Assembly: GCF_018371055.1 (NCBI RefSeq)
Contig: NZ_JAGYZD010000031.1
Span: 1-11,585 of the forward strand
From: Finegoldia magna
Lineage (GTDB): Bacteria > Bacillota > Clostridia > Tissierellales > Peptoniphilaceae
Length of the DNA: 11,585 bases
Reading direction: 5' to 3'
In this document: positions 1 to 8,000 of the stretch, in pieces
Layout: each line of letters opens with the position of its first letter
Numbering within the stretch: the stretch's first letter is position 1
Program-made: the position numbers and the translations under genes
The notes under the pieces: generated by a model
Told to the model about the DNA's origin: nothing
What the model saw: the letters and a program-made list of their open reading frames with translations, nothing else
The model's database searches: none

Positions 1-373
1 CAAGAGAAAAGTATACACTCGTATGACTAATACTTTCTTTGAAGAAGGAGAAGATTCTGTTGAAGATATGATTAAATCAGTTGACAAAGGATATTTGTTG
101 GAAGGTTTCTCATCTGGAATGGAAGATCCAAAAAACTGGGGAATTCAATGCGTAGCAATGAAAGGCCGTGAAATCATAGATGGCAAATTAACTGGAAAAA
201 TCGTAAGCCCAGTTTATTTGACAGGATATGTTCCTGATTTGTTGCAATCAATCACACAAGTTTCCAACGGACTTGTACTTTCTGGTGGAGGATATTGCGG
301 AAAAGGCTGGAAAGAATGGGTTAAGACATCGACTGGTGGATCATACATTAAGGCAAAGGGGATTTTAAGTTAA
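1..373 (+). CDS. tldD: TldD metalloprotease subunit, C-terminal fragment
   Basis: The C-terminal part of TldD, the zinc-bearing subunit of the TldD/TldE protease, which in other bacteria removes leader peptides or degrades unfolded peptides in the cytoplasm. The frame is open to the left edge from base 2 (reading K-R-K-V-Y-T-R before M-T-N-T), so the gene begins outside the window and the ATG at 23 is internal. Family features are the R-M-T-N-T stretch, the G-x-V-x-P-V-Y-L-T-G segment, and the terminal GYCGKG followed by T-G-G-S-Y-I-K-A. The zinc-binding HExxxH helix would lie upstream and cannot be checked here. The TAA stop at 371-373 shares its last A with the ATG of the next gene, the usual coupling for this heteromeric pair. 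Identification is from family resemblance of about 124 visible residues and from the neighbour. Confidence 0.92.
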   Translation, partial: KRKVYTRMTNTFFEEGEDSVEDMIKSVDKGYLLEGFSSGMEDPKNWGIQCVAMKGREIIDGKLTGKIVSPVYLTGYVPDLLQSITQVSNGLVLSGGGYCGKGWKEWVKTSTGGSYIKAKGILS

Positions 374-1662
374 TGGAAAGATTAATTAATATATTAAAAC
401 AAAACGAAAAAATTACCGACTGGATAGTTGTCAACACTGTGTCCACATCAAACGAAGTATTTTTGATAAAAGACAAAGTGGATATGAATAGAAGTTGCGT
501 GACTAATGAAACATCTGTAAGAGTGTTCGTGGATTTTGAAGAAAATGGCGACAAATTCAAAGGTGACAGCACTGTTGTGTTGAACTTAAATGACAGTGAA
601 GATGAAATCAAAGAAAAAATTGACAGAACTGCTTTTGCAGCGAAATTTGTCAAGAACAAATACTACGAACTTCCAGAAAAAGAAGAAGGCTACGCTACAT
701 TAAAAGACATTAAAGTGTGCGAAGATTTGACAGACAATTTCAAAAAAGTTCACGATGTTATTTACAAAGATTACGGTTATCAATCCAAAGTAAATTCTTG
801 CGAAATTTTCGCCGTGGAAAACCACAAGCACGTTGTTACATCAAAGGGCGTGGATGTAGAATATCCATCTAACAAATTTACATTTGAAATCGTAACTGAT
901 TGTAACGTTGGAGATGAACCTGTCGAAATATTCAACGGATATGATTTGACAAGTATTGATTATTCGAAAATCGAAGAAATTGTCGACAAACAACTTTTGG
1001 AAACTGAAAAAAGATCCAGCGCAGTTAGAAATGAAAAAATGGAAAATATGAGAGTGCTTTTATCAAACGAAGCTGTGGAAGAATTCTTGTATTACTATTA
1101 CGAACAAGCAAGAGATGCTATGATTTACCAACAAATCAGCTCCGCAAAATTAGGCGAGAGATTCTTCGGAGAAAATCCAAGAGTAAACTTCAACATGAAA
1201 ATCAATCCAATTTTGGAAACATCAATCAACAAAAGACCTGTCGATTCAGAAGGTAAGAAACTTGTGGAATATGATTTGTACAAGAATGGCGTCGTAGAAA
1301 ACTTGGTTACTAACGCAAAGTTCAGTTATTATTTGAATGTTAAAAATATGGGACAATCACCAGTTTTCGAAGTGTGTGGTGGAGATATTTCTGTCGAAGA
1401 ATTAAAATCACAAGATTATATTGAAGTGTTGGCGTTCTCATCATTCTTGATGGACAGCGCTACGGGAGATTTCGGTGGAGAATTCAGACTTGCACGACTT
1501 GTAAAAGATGGTGTTGAATCATTCATAACAGGTGGATCAATTTCATTAAATGTAAAAGACGTTCAAGATTCTATGATTTTCTCAAAAGAATTGAAATATC
1601 GAAAGAACAGCTTGGCACCAGCAGTTATTGCATTTGATAATGTAACAGTTGCAGGAAAATAA
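373..1662 (+). CDS. pmbA: TldE/PmbA, partner subunit of TldD protease
   Basis: A 429-residue protein, normal length for the TldE/PmbA subunit, which lacks the zinc motif and forms the heterodimeric protease with TldD. The N-terminal half carries the variable alpha/beta region. The C-terminal half (about residues 260-429) has the conserved beta-rich core, including the V-C-G-G-D segment, a D-S-A-T-G-D-F-G-G-E-F stretch, and near the end F-I-T-G-G-S-I-S-L-N-V, comparable to the TGDFS and G-x-I-x-x-P-V regions of PmbA. Its ATG (373-375) overlaps the tldD stop by one base (TAATG), so it is probably translated by termination-reinitiation; no strong SD is seen just before it. The substrate in this organism is unknown. 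No RiPP precursor is visible in the window. Confidence 0.9.
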   Translation: MERLINILKQNEKITDWIVVNTVSTSNEVFLIKDKVDMNRSCVTNETSVRVFVDFEENGDKFKGDSTVVLNLNDSEDEIKEKIDRTAFAAKFVKNKYYELPEKEEGYATLKDIKVCEDLTDNFKKVHDVIYKDYGYQSKVNSCEIFAVENHKHVVTSKGVDVEYPSNKFTFEIVTDCNVGDEPVEIFNGYDLTSIDYSKIEEIVDKQLLETEKRSSAVRNEKMENMRVLLSNEAVEEFLYYYYEQARDAMIYQQISSAKLGERFFGENPRVNFNMKINPILETSINKRPVDSEGKKLVEYDLYKNGVVENLVTNAKFSYYLNVKNMGQSPVFEVCGGDISVEELKSQDYIEVLAFSSFLMDSATGDFGGEFRLARLVKDGVESFITGGSISLNVKDVQDSMIFSKELKYRKNSLAPAVIAFDNVTVAGK

Positions 1663-1671
1663 GGAGGAAAA

Positions 1672-1941
1672 TTGAAACAAAAAGACAGATTTGGCGTGTT
1701 GGAATTGTATGCGCATTGTATTGGATATATTTTGTTGATAACAATTTACAGATTTTTCAGGACAAATGAGTTTGATGCTGTAGGATTTTTGAAAATAATA
1801 GCTACGATATTTGTAGTGGCAACGGCTACGTTTGCGATTTTCAGCAAAGGATCATTCAAGAAAGCATCTTCTAATTACAAACTACCCATGATAATGATAA
1901 CGGCTGTAGTGTCTATCCTAGTTTCAGTATTTATATTCTAA
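1672..1941 (+). CDS. small three-helix membrane protein, TTG start
   Basis: An 89-residue unrecognised hydrophobic protein. Three likely membrane segments can be seen at about residues 9-29, 37-58 and 70-89, separated by short charged loops (R-F-F-R-T-N-E and K-G-S-F-K-K). There is no signal peptidase site and no catalytic motif. The start is TTG at 1672. It is favoured because AAGGAGG at 1661-1667 sits just before it, overlapping the tldE stop, and the only in-frame ATG codons fall in the last membrane segment. It lies nine bases after tldE and is followed directly by a terminator, so it is the last gene of the tldD-tldE transcript. Whether it works with the protease or is only co-transcribed cannot be told. 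Confidence 0.72.
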   Translation: MKQKDRFGVLELYAHCIGYILLITIYRFFRTNEFDAVGFLKIIATIFVVATATFAIFSKGSFKKASSNYKLPMIMITAVVSILVSVFIF

Positions 1942-1947
1942 AAAAAT

Positions 1948-1988
1948 AAAGGTTTGAACATTGGAAATCCAATATTCAAACCTTTTTT
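1948..1988. terminator. bidirectional intrinsic terminator between convergent genes
   Basis: Stem GGTTTGAA / TTCAAACC, then a one-base C-A mismatch, then ATTGG / CCAAT around an AAAT loop (1951-1982). It is followed on the plus strand by TTTTTT and preceded by an A-rich run (1941-1950) that becomes a T-run on the minus strand. It therefore serves both the tldD-tldE transcript and the convergent MATE gene, whose stop codon (1987-1989) lies within its tail. Confidence 0.9.
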
Positions 1989-3381
1989 AAATTCCGAGAA
2001 CAAATTCGTCGTCGTTGTGAATTGTTTTAACCAAAAATCCAGATTTAACCAAGAAATAAGTCGTAGTTAATGTGGACAAAACATCAGACACTGGCATCGC
2101 TGACCACACGCCTGTTAGTCCGAAAAGTTTCGGGAAAATCAACATCAACGGCAACAAATAAATAAGTTGTCTTGTCATTGTCAATATGAATCCGATTTTT
2201 GGCTTGCCGATTGCTTGGAACAATGACGATCCAATTATGGAATATCCAAGCATGAAAATCATAGAATTGTAAATTCTAAGTCCAGGAATTGCGATGTCCT
2301 TGATGACTGCATAATCTTCCGGTCTTGAAATAAAAATCTTTACCAACAAATCTGGTCTAATCATAGTAAATGCCCAGTTCAAAACCATGTAGACAGTTCC
2401 CGCTACAATTGCAATTCTCAAAGTATGTTGAACACGTCTGTACTTGTTCGCTCCAAAATTAAACCCTAAAATTGGTTGGATACCTTGATTGATACCAAAA
2501 ATCGGCATGAATGCGATTTGTGACACACTGTAGATAACACTCATCGAAGATGTCGCCAAATCTCCACCATAAATTTTAAGGAAATTGTTGAAAATAATAT
2601 TAATACCACTAGCTACAAGTTGCATTGCAAATGGAGCAGAACCAAGCGCGAAAATTTGCTTACAATAATGCAAATCAAGCTTGAAAGTTTCCTTTTTTAG
2701 TCTCAAAAGTGCACGATCTGAAAGGAAATATCTCACAACCCAAATACAAGATAAGATTTGACCGATAATAGTCGCCCAAGCAGCACCTTGCACTCCCATT
2801 TTCATAGGGAAAATGAACACATAATCCAAAATAATATTGGAAATTGCACCGATGAACATCGTAACCATCGCAGCTCTAGGATTTCCTTCGCCACGGATGA
2901 AGTTGTTCATTGCAAAACCAACCATTTGAAAAGGTGCACCATACAAAATAATTTTTCCATATTCGTAAGCGTAAGGCATCAAAGTGTCACTTGCGCCGAA
3001 AATTTTCAAAAACCATTTTAAATTTAAAAGAAAAATCGCTGATATCAAAATCCCGAAAATAATAGATAAAACCATTGATGTGCCGAGGATGATTTCTGAT
3101 TCTGTTTTCTTGCCTTCTCCGAATTTAATTGAAGAAAGTGAATTGCCACCCACACCAATCAACATTCCGAATGCCATCAGAAATAAAAAAATCGGGAAAA
3201 TCAAATAAACGCCACCAATTGACATTTGATTTACACCGGCACCAAGGAAAATTCTATCTACAACATTATACAAAGCCTGAACCAACATTCCTATAGTCGC
3301 TGGAACTGAAAACTTCCAGATTAATTTCGGAATGGATTCATTGCCAAGAAGATTTGATCGTTGTTCGTTTAAATTTTCTAT
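1987..3381 (-). CDS. MATE-family multidrug/cation exporter, probable ATA/ATT start
   Basis: An inner-membrane antiporter of the MATE family (MepA/NorM-like), using a Na+ or H+ gradient to export cationic compounds. It has about twelve hydrophobic segments, with family features such as A-L-Y-N-V-V-D-R-I-F-L-G in helix 1, N-N-F-I-R-G-E-G-N-P, and G-F-N-F-G-A-N after the midpoint. The first ATG in frame (3286-3288) lies inside helix 1 and has no well-placed SD. Upstream the frame stays open and encodes E-N-L-N-E-Q-R-S-N-L-L-G-N-E-S-I-P-K-L-I-W-K-F-S, a typical MATE N-terminus. A perfect AGGAGG (3390-3395) precedes it. Between the SD and this peptide only ATT, ATT and ATA codons exist (3387, 3384, 3381), so initiation at a rare codon is inferred. 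I chose ATA at 3381, eight bases after the SD, giving 464 residues. Alternatives are an ATG-to-ATA mutation with reduced expression, or a shortened protein from 3288. Confidence 0.85.
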   Translation of the reverse strand: MENLNEQRSNLLGNESIPKLIWKFSVPATIGMLVQALYNVVDRIFLGAGVNQMSIGGVYLIFPIFLFLMAFGMLIGVGGNSLSSIKFGEGKKTESEIILGTSMVLSIIFGILISAIFLLNLKWFLKIFGASDTLMPYAYEYGKIILYGAPFQMVGFAMNNFIRGEGNPRAAMVTMFIGAISNIILDYVFIFPMKMGVQGAAWATIIGQILSCIWVVRYFLSDRALLRLKKETFKLDLHYCKQIFALGSAPFAMQLVASGINIIFNNFLKIYGGDLATSSMSVIYSVSQIAFMPIFGINQGIQPILGFNFGANKYRRVQHTLRIAIVAGTVYMVLNWAFTMIRPDLLVKIFISRPEDYAVIKDIAIPGLRIYNSMIFMLGYSIIGSSLFQAIGKPKIGFILTMTRQLIYLLPLMLIFPKLFGLTGVWSAMPVSDVLSTLTTTYFLVKSGFLVKTIHNDDEFVLGI

Positions 3382-3389
3382 AATAATCG

Positions 3390-3395
3390 CCTCCT
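3390..3395 (-). promoter_or_regulatory. ribosome binding site of the MATE gene
   Basis: AGGAGG on the minus strand (CCTCCT on plus), with the in-frame stop TAG overlapping it at 3394-3396. It is followed by CG and then ATT ATT ATA GAA. The spacing to ATA is eight bases and to the second ATT five. No ATG, GTG or TTG lies within reach, so this RBS locates the true start at a non-canonical codon. Confidence 0.8.
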
Positions 3396-3414
3396 AATCA
3401 AAATAATACAAGCT

Positions 3415-3443
3415 ATTATACATTAAAAAACAAACATAATCAA
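3415..3443 (-). promoter_or_regulatory. sigma-A promoter of the MATE gene
   Basis: On the minus strand, TTGATT (plus 3438-3443) and a perfect TATAAT (plus 3415-3420) are separated by exactly 17 bases. Transcription would begin near 3407, leaving a leader of roughly 25 bases before the proposed start. That leaves no room for an ATG further upstream. Confidence 0.75.
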
Positions 3444-3488
3444 TGATTTATAAAAAAATTCAATAAATAACTAAAGCAATTAAAATCT

Positions 3489-3530
3489 TATTATGATAAT
3501 ATAGAATTAAGAATAATAATAAAAAGGATG
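3489..3530 (+). promoter_or_regulatory. weak promoter and RBS of the glycosyltransferase gene
   Basis: A -10-like element (TATGAT 3492-3497 or GATAAT 3495-3500) has no convincing -35 box. It lies inside a 13-base palindrome, TATTATGATAATA (3489-3501). The RBS is AAGGATG at 3524-3530, five bases before the ATG at 3536. The promoter call is tentative; the RBS is clearer. Confidence 0.4.
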
Positions 3531-3535
3531 ATCTT

Positions 3536-4759
3536 ATGAAAATACTACACGTAATAGCACAACTTCCGAAACAAACAGGAAGCGGCGTTTATTTTACAAA
3601 TGTAATTCAATACATGCAACATAACCATGAAAATGCTGCTATATTTGGAATACAAGACGATATACAATTAAATTTGGATGAAACAATCAAAAAATATCCG
3701 GTGGAATTTAAAAGCGAAAAGTTGAACTTCCCAATAGTTGGAATGAGCGATGAAATGCCTTACGATTCCACAAAATACAGCGACATGACACACGATATGA
3801 TTGAAGATTGGACAAATGAATTCACCAAACAATTGAAAAAAGCAAAACAAGAATTCCAACCAGACGTCGTCGTATCTCATCATTGTTGGATGTTAAGTAG
3901 TCTCGTGTTAGATATTTTCGATGAAACTCCAGTTTTATTACTAAATCACGGAACAGACATCAGACAAACCAACCTCAACCCAGAATTGTTTATGACCTGT
4001 GTGGATAATCTGAACCGCGCACAAAAAGTCCTAGCATTAAGCAAAAAAGACGTAGAACCAATCTCCGATATATTTGGAATCGACAAAGAAAAAATCGTCG
4101 TAATGGGCGGTGGTTACAACAGCAATATTTTCTACAGAAGAAAAGAAGACCCAAAAAACGACAGAATAAGGCTTTTGTTTGCAGGGAAATTATCACATGC
4201 AAAAGGAGTGTACGAACTTTGCAAAGCTTTCAAAAAATTAGAAGAAAAATACGATAATTTGGAACTAACATTAGTGGGAGATGTCGACATAGAAACAAAA
4301 GTTGAGTTGTGGGAGAATACAGGTAACTCACTTCACTTCGATTTGCACAACACATCTTGTCAGAAAAAACTATCCAATAAAATGAGAGAATCAGACATCT
4401 ACATTCTGCCAAGCTACTATGAAGGATTGGGACTCATCGCCATCGAAGCATTGGGTTGTGGAATGAGAGTTGTTGTAACAGAAATAGAAGGACTAATCCA
4501 AACACTTGACAACGAAATAAACAACAGCACAGCCATCGAATTTGTAGAAATGCCACGACTCCAAACAATCGACAAGCCTTACGAATCGGAAATCGAATCA
4601 TTCGTCGACAGATTAGCACAAGCAATCGAAAAACAAATAATCAGAGTTCAAAATCAAGAACTAATCCCAGAAAAAATCCACGAATTAGTATTAAATCATT
4701 CTTGGGATCATATTATGCTTGAAATCGAGAATGAGTTGAAAGAAATAGTGGAGAAATAA
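3536..4759 (+). CDS. GT4-like family glycosyltransferase (GT-B fold)
   Basis: A 407-residue cytoplasmic, probably membrane-associated, glycosyltransferase transferring a sugar from a nucleotide donor. The acceptor is unknown. The N-terminal Rossmann half opens with M-K-I-L-H-V-I-A-Q-L-P and a G-S-G-V-Y motif, and has V-L-L-L-N-H-G-T-D at about residue 140. The C-terminal half carries L-L-F-A-G-K-L-S-H-A-K-G at about residue 220, the usual donor-site glycine/lysine segment, then L-T-L-V-G-D. Near residue 300 is P-S-Y-Y-E-G-L-G-L-I-A-I-E-A-L, the retaining GT4 E-x7-E motif with both glutamates present. Length fits the family. The gene stands alone with its own terminator, between a MATE exporter and a surface protein. 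It could act on cell-wall polymer, teichoic-acid-like polymer or glycolipid; the sequence does not decide. Confidence 0.85.
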   Translation: MKILHVIAQLPKQTGSGVYFTNVIQYMQHNHENAAIFGIQDDIQLNLDETIKKYPVEFKSEKLNFPIVGMSDEMPYDSTKYSDMTHDMIEDWTNEFTKQLKKAKQEFQPDVVVSHHCWMLSSLVLDIFDETPVLLLNHGTDIRQTNLNPELFMTCVDNLNRAQKVLALSKKDVEPISDIFGIDKEKIVVMGGGYNSNIFYRRKEDPKNDRIRLLFAGKLSHAKGVYELCKAFKKLEEKYDNLELTLVGDVDIETKVELWENTGNSLHFDLHNTSCQKKLSNKMRESDIYILPSYYEGLGLIAIEALGCGMRVVVTEIEGLIQTLDNEINNSTAIEFVEMPRLQTIDKPYESEIESFVDRLAQAIEKQIIRVQNQELIPEKIHELVLNHSWDHIMLEIENELKEIVEK

Positions 4760-4776
4760 TTGAAGAAAATTCACTG

Positions 4777-4813
4777 AAAGCAGCTTTTAATTTATTAAGA
4801 GCTGTTTTTTTAT
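4777..4813 (+). terminator. intrinsic terminator of the glycosyltransferase gene
   Basis: Stem AGCAGCTTTTAA / TTAAGAGCTGTT (4779-4806) with two G-U pairs and a small T-rich loop, running into a T-tract (4804-4811). Confidence 0.82.
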
Positions 4814-4908
4814 TGGAAAATACAAGAAAGAAAAAATTTCATTGTAGCTACTAAAAGATATTTTATTTAAAAACAATGAATCAAAGGAAATTTTTGTAAG
4901 AATTAATT

Positions 4909-4923
4909 TGATAATAAATATCA
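4909..4923. promoter_or_regulatory. probable Fur box 1 upstream of the surface-protein promoter
   Basis: TGATAATAAATATCA matches the Bacillus-type Fur box (TGATAATNATTATCA, a 7-1-7 inverted repeat) at 13 of 14 defined positions. It ends exactly where the -35 box begins. It fits Fur better than the related PerR (TTATAATNATTATAA) or Zur (TCGTAATNATTACGA) boxes because of the TGA...TCA ends. The match is visible directly; binding is inferred. Confidence 0.68.
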
Positions 4924-4952
4924 TTGAAAAGAACTTGAAATTATAGTAAAAT
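4924..4952 (+). promoter_or_regulatory. sigma-A promoter of the surface-protein gene
   Basis: TTGAAA (4924-4929), a 17-base spacer, then TAAAAT (4947-4952); each box differs from consensus at one position. The predicted transcription start is near 4959. The leader to ATG 5009 is about 50 bases. Fur boxes flank it on both sides, and a 9-base inverted repeat (AAAGAACTT 4928-4936, AAGTTCTTT 4958-4966) brackets the -10 box. Confidence 0.72.
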
Positions 4953-4969
4953 GAAAAAAGTTCTTTAGA

Positions 4970-4984
4970 TGATAAAGAATATCA
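4970..4984. promoter_or_regulatory. probable Fur box 2 in the leader of the surface-protein gene
   Basis: TGATAAAGAATATCA matches the Fur box at 12 of 14 defined positions. It begins 61 bases after box 1 and shares TGATAA-N3-ATATCATT with it. It would lie at about +12 to +26 of the transcript, a position where a bound repressor blocks initiation or elongation. Confidence 0.62.
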
Positions 4985-4997
4985 TTATTAATTTAAT

Positions 4998-5004
4998 AGG
5001 AGGT
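4998..5004 (+). promoter_or_regulatory. ribosome binding site of the surface-protein gene
   Basis: AGGAGGT, four bases before the ATG at 5009; fixes the start of the signal peptide. Confidence 0.85.
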
Positions 5005-5008
5005 TCGT

Positions 5009-8000
5009 ATGAACAAAAAGAAGATTATTTTTTCTTTAGTTTTTGTATTTGCCTTAATTTTTGGATTAAATATTAATTCCAAGGCAGCAAATGATAATTA
5101 TACAGCGGATGATTTTGAAATTGTTGGAGATACTGTGTACGGTTTTTCTAAAAGCGGAGTGCAAAAGCTAAAAAGAAATCGAAATGTTGTACTGCCATCA
5201 AAAAGCAAAGAAAATGTAGATTTGAAAAAAATAGCAAGTTTTGCTTTTGTATACAATAAGAGTAGTGCAATTGATGAGTATACACAAAGAGAAGGAGAAA
5301 ACGGAGAAGTTAACAACTTAGATGTTGATGGAAACGAAATTAAAAAGCTTGGAGAAGATTTCAAGCAATTAGACATAGAATCTGTAGAGATTCCTGAAGG
5401 ATATACTTATATTGGACAAGATGCTTTTGAAGAAAATAGTAATATTAAAAGCGTTAATTTGCCAAACTCAATAATTAAAATTAGCGATTATGCATTCGCT
5501 CATCTAAGTTTAAAGACTATAAAATTACCAGATAATTTGGAATTTTTGGGAGAACAAGTATTTTTTGATAATCAAATAGAAGGCAAACTTATTTTACCTA
5601 AAAATTTAACAAATTTAGGAGAAAGATCATTTAAATCTAATCAAATTACAGAATTAGAATTTAATTGTGAAAAATTGGAAATTATAAAAGAACAAGCTTT
5701 TCAAGATAATAAAATTAAGCAAGTGAAACTTCCAGATAGTGTGAAAAAAATTGAGATTGGTGCATTTAGTGGAAATCTTGGTGATGAAAATTATGCATTG
5801 AAAGTTGTGCTTTTGTCAAAAGGTAATGTGGACAACAAGGATTCTTCTTCTATTGTCAATCCGACTGAAAAAGATAAGACAACTTCAGTAGATGTGGATA
5901 GTTCAAAATGGGATGAGAAAGATTTTGTATTTGATAAGGGAAAAGTTTTAGGATTTTCTAGTACAGGAAAATTAAAAGTTCGTAAGAATAAGAATCTTGT
6001 AATTCCTGAAAAGAATGGGAAATATCCTATTGATGAAATTGGAGATGATGCATTTAGAAATGTGGATTTTGAAAATAGTAGTTTAAACAAATACGATTTG
6101 AAAAGCATTAAACTTCCAAAAACTGTGAAAAAAATAGGAAAGTTTGCATTCCAGTCTAATTATTTGACAGAATTTGAAGCTCCAGAAGCTCTTAAAATCA
6201 TTGGAGATGGGGCTTTTATGAATAATAAAATTGATACTCTAGAGTTAAGCGAAAATACTGAGATAATTGGAAGTAGTGCGTTTCATATTAATAAATTATT
6301 TGCAATAGTGATTTATCCAAATGTTAGGGAAATTGGAATTTCAGCTTTTAGAAATAACGATGCACAAAATGTAATGTTTATGGGCGATAAAGTCGAAAAA
6401 ATAGGAGAAATGGCTTTTTGTAATAACAAAATATCTGAGTTAGATTTGAGTTTATTAACAAAATTAAAAGAAATATCTGTTCAAACTTTTTACAAAAATA
6501 GCATTACAAAGGTTACAATGCCCGAAAATTTGGAAAGTGTAAAAGAAGAAGCATTTAGATACAATAATTTAAAAGAGATTGATTTTTCAAATAAAATCAA
6601 AGAGATAAGATTTAACGCATTTGATGATAACAAAGTTGAGGATAACTACAAAAAAGTTTTAGTTAAAATAAAAGGAAAAACATTAGCTGATGGAAACAAT
6701 TTTGTTGTTAATCCTGAAGAAACTACGAAAAACAAAGATGATTTGAAAAAAGTTTTGGATGAATTAAATAAGTTAAATTTAACACAACTTAGAGATGATA
6801 CTCAAAAGCAATTCAAAGATATGAAGGCTGAATGTGAAAAGCTGTTAAAACAAGACAAATTATCTGAGGGTGCGAAGTTAAAGTACATCCATGATACTCA
6901 GTTTTTTATAAATCGCTATAAGTTAGACTCATTAATTAAAAAAGGAGAACTAACTATTAAAAATAATCCACAGAATACTGAGATTTTGAAAGATAAACTT
7001 GAATACGCAAAAAAATCTTATAATAATTCCGCTGTTGTGGATAATAAATTAACTCGTTTAACAAAAGAATTACAAAATCTTATTAATATTGCTGAAAACA
7101 AAGGGAATATGGCGGATTCAATTATGAAACAAGGCCATTTTGAACTTAAAACTCCACTTCCGATTCCGTCCTATCATATTGGAATGAATGTGTATTTTGA
7201 CAAAAACGGCAAAATATTGTATGTATTAGATATGTCTTATACTATTGGAAAAGGACAAAAAGACGAGTACGGAAATGAGATTTTGAATATTGATGAAGAT
7301 AATGAAGGTTATCATATGTTAGCCTTGGAGACTTTGGATGATTATGAAGGGCTAAATTACTCAGATATTTTGAAATCAAATGTAGATAGTCTTGGAAAAA
7401 TCAGAAAAGGTGATGATAGAGCAAAATACCATAGGGAAGGAATTTTTGAAGCAATAAAAGATGCTTGCAAAGATTTTGAAAAGGAAAATATAACAAAACC
7501 TGGCAAGAAAAACCCAGGAACAACAAGAGTAGCAGGCGCTGACAGAATCAACACAGCAGTAGAAGTATCCAAGAAATACTACAAATCTGCTGGAACAGTA
7601 ATCGTAGCAAACTACGAAAAATTCGCAGATAGCTTATCAGCATCAGCATTATCAAAAGCATTAAAAGCACCAATCTTGCTAGTTAAAAAAGATCAATTAG
7701 ATTCAGTAGTAGCACAAGAAATCAAAAGACTTGGAGCTAAAAATGTAGTTGTAATAGGTGGAAAATTATCAGTAGATAAAGCTAAAAACAGCCTATCACA
7801 ATACTACGTTAGAACAATAGCAGGGGCTAATCGTTATGAAACAAGTGCAAAAATCGCACAAGAAATCGTCAAACTAACAGGAACAAAGAAAGCTGTAGTA
7901 GCAAGCGGAGAAACATTCGCAGACGCATTGACAGTAGCACCACTAGCAAACAAAAATAACATGCCAATACTACTTGTACAACAAAACAACATACCAAAAG

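Noticed and set aside
348..659. Minus-strand open frame of 103 codons
   Set aside because: It lies opposite the tldD/tldE genes, has no RBS and shows low-complexity hydrophobic sequence typical of an antisense shadow. The same holds for the other antisense frames inside the MATE, glycosyltransferase and surface-protein genes.
4838..4880. Inverted repeat TTCATTGT / ACAATGAA
   Set aside because: Eight bases with a long AT-rich spacer; likely chance, not near a promoter box.
5500..6650. Repetitive sequence considered as a DNA repeat array
   Set aside because: The periodicity is in the protein (LRR units of about 23 residues). The DNA units have diverged and show no CRISPR-like identical repeats.
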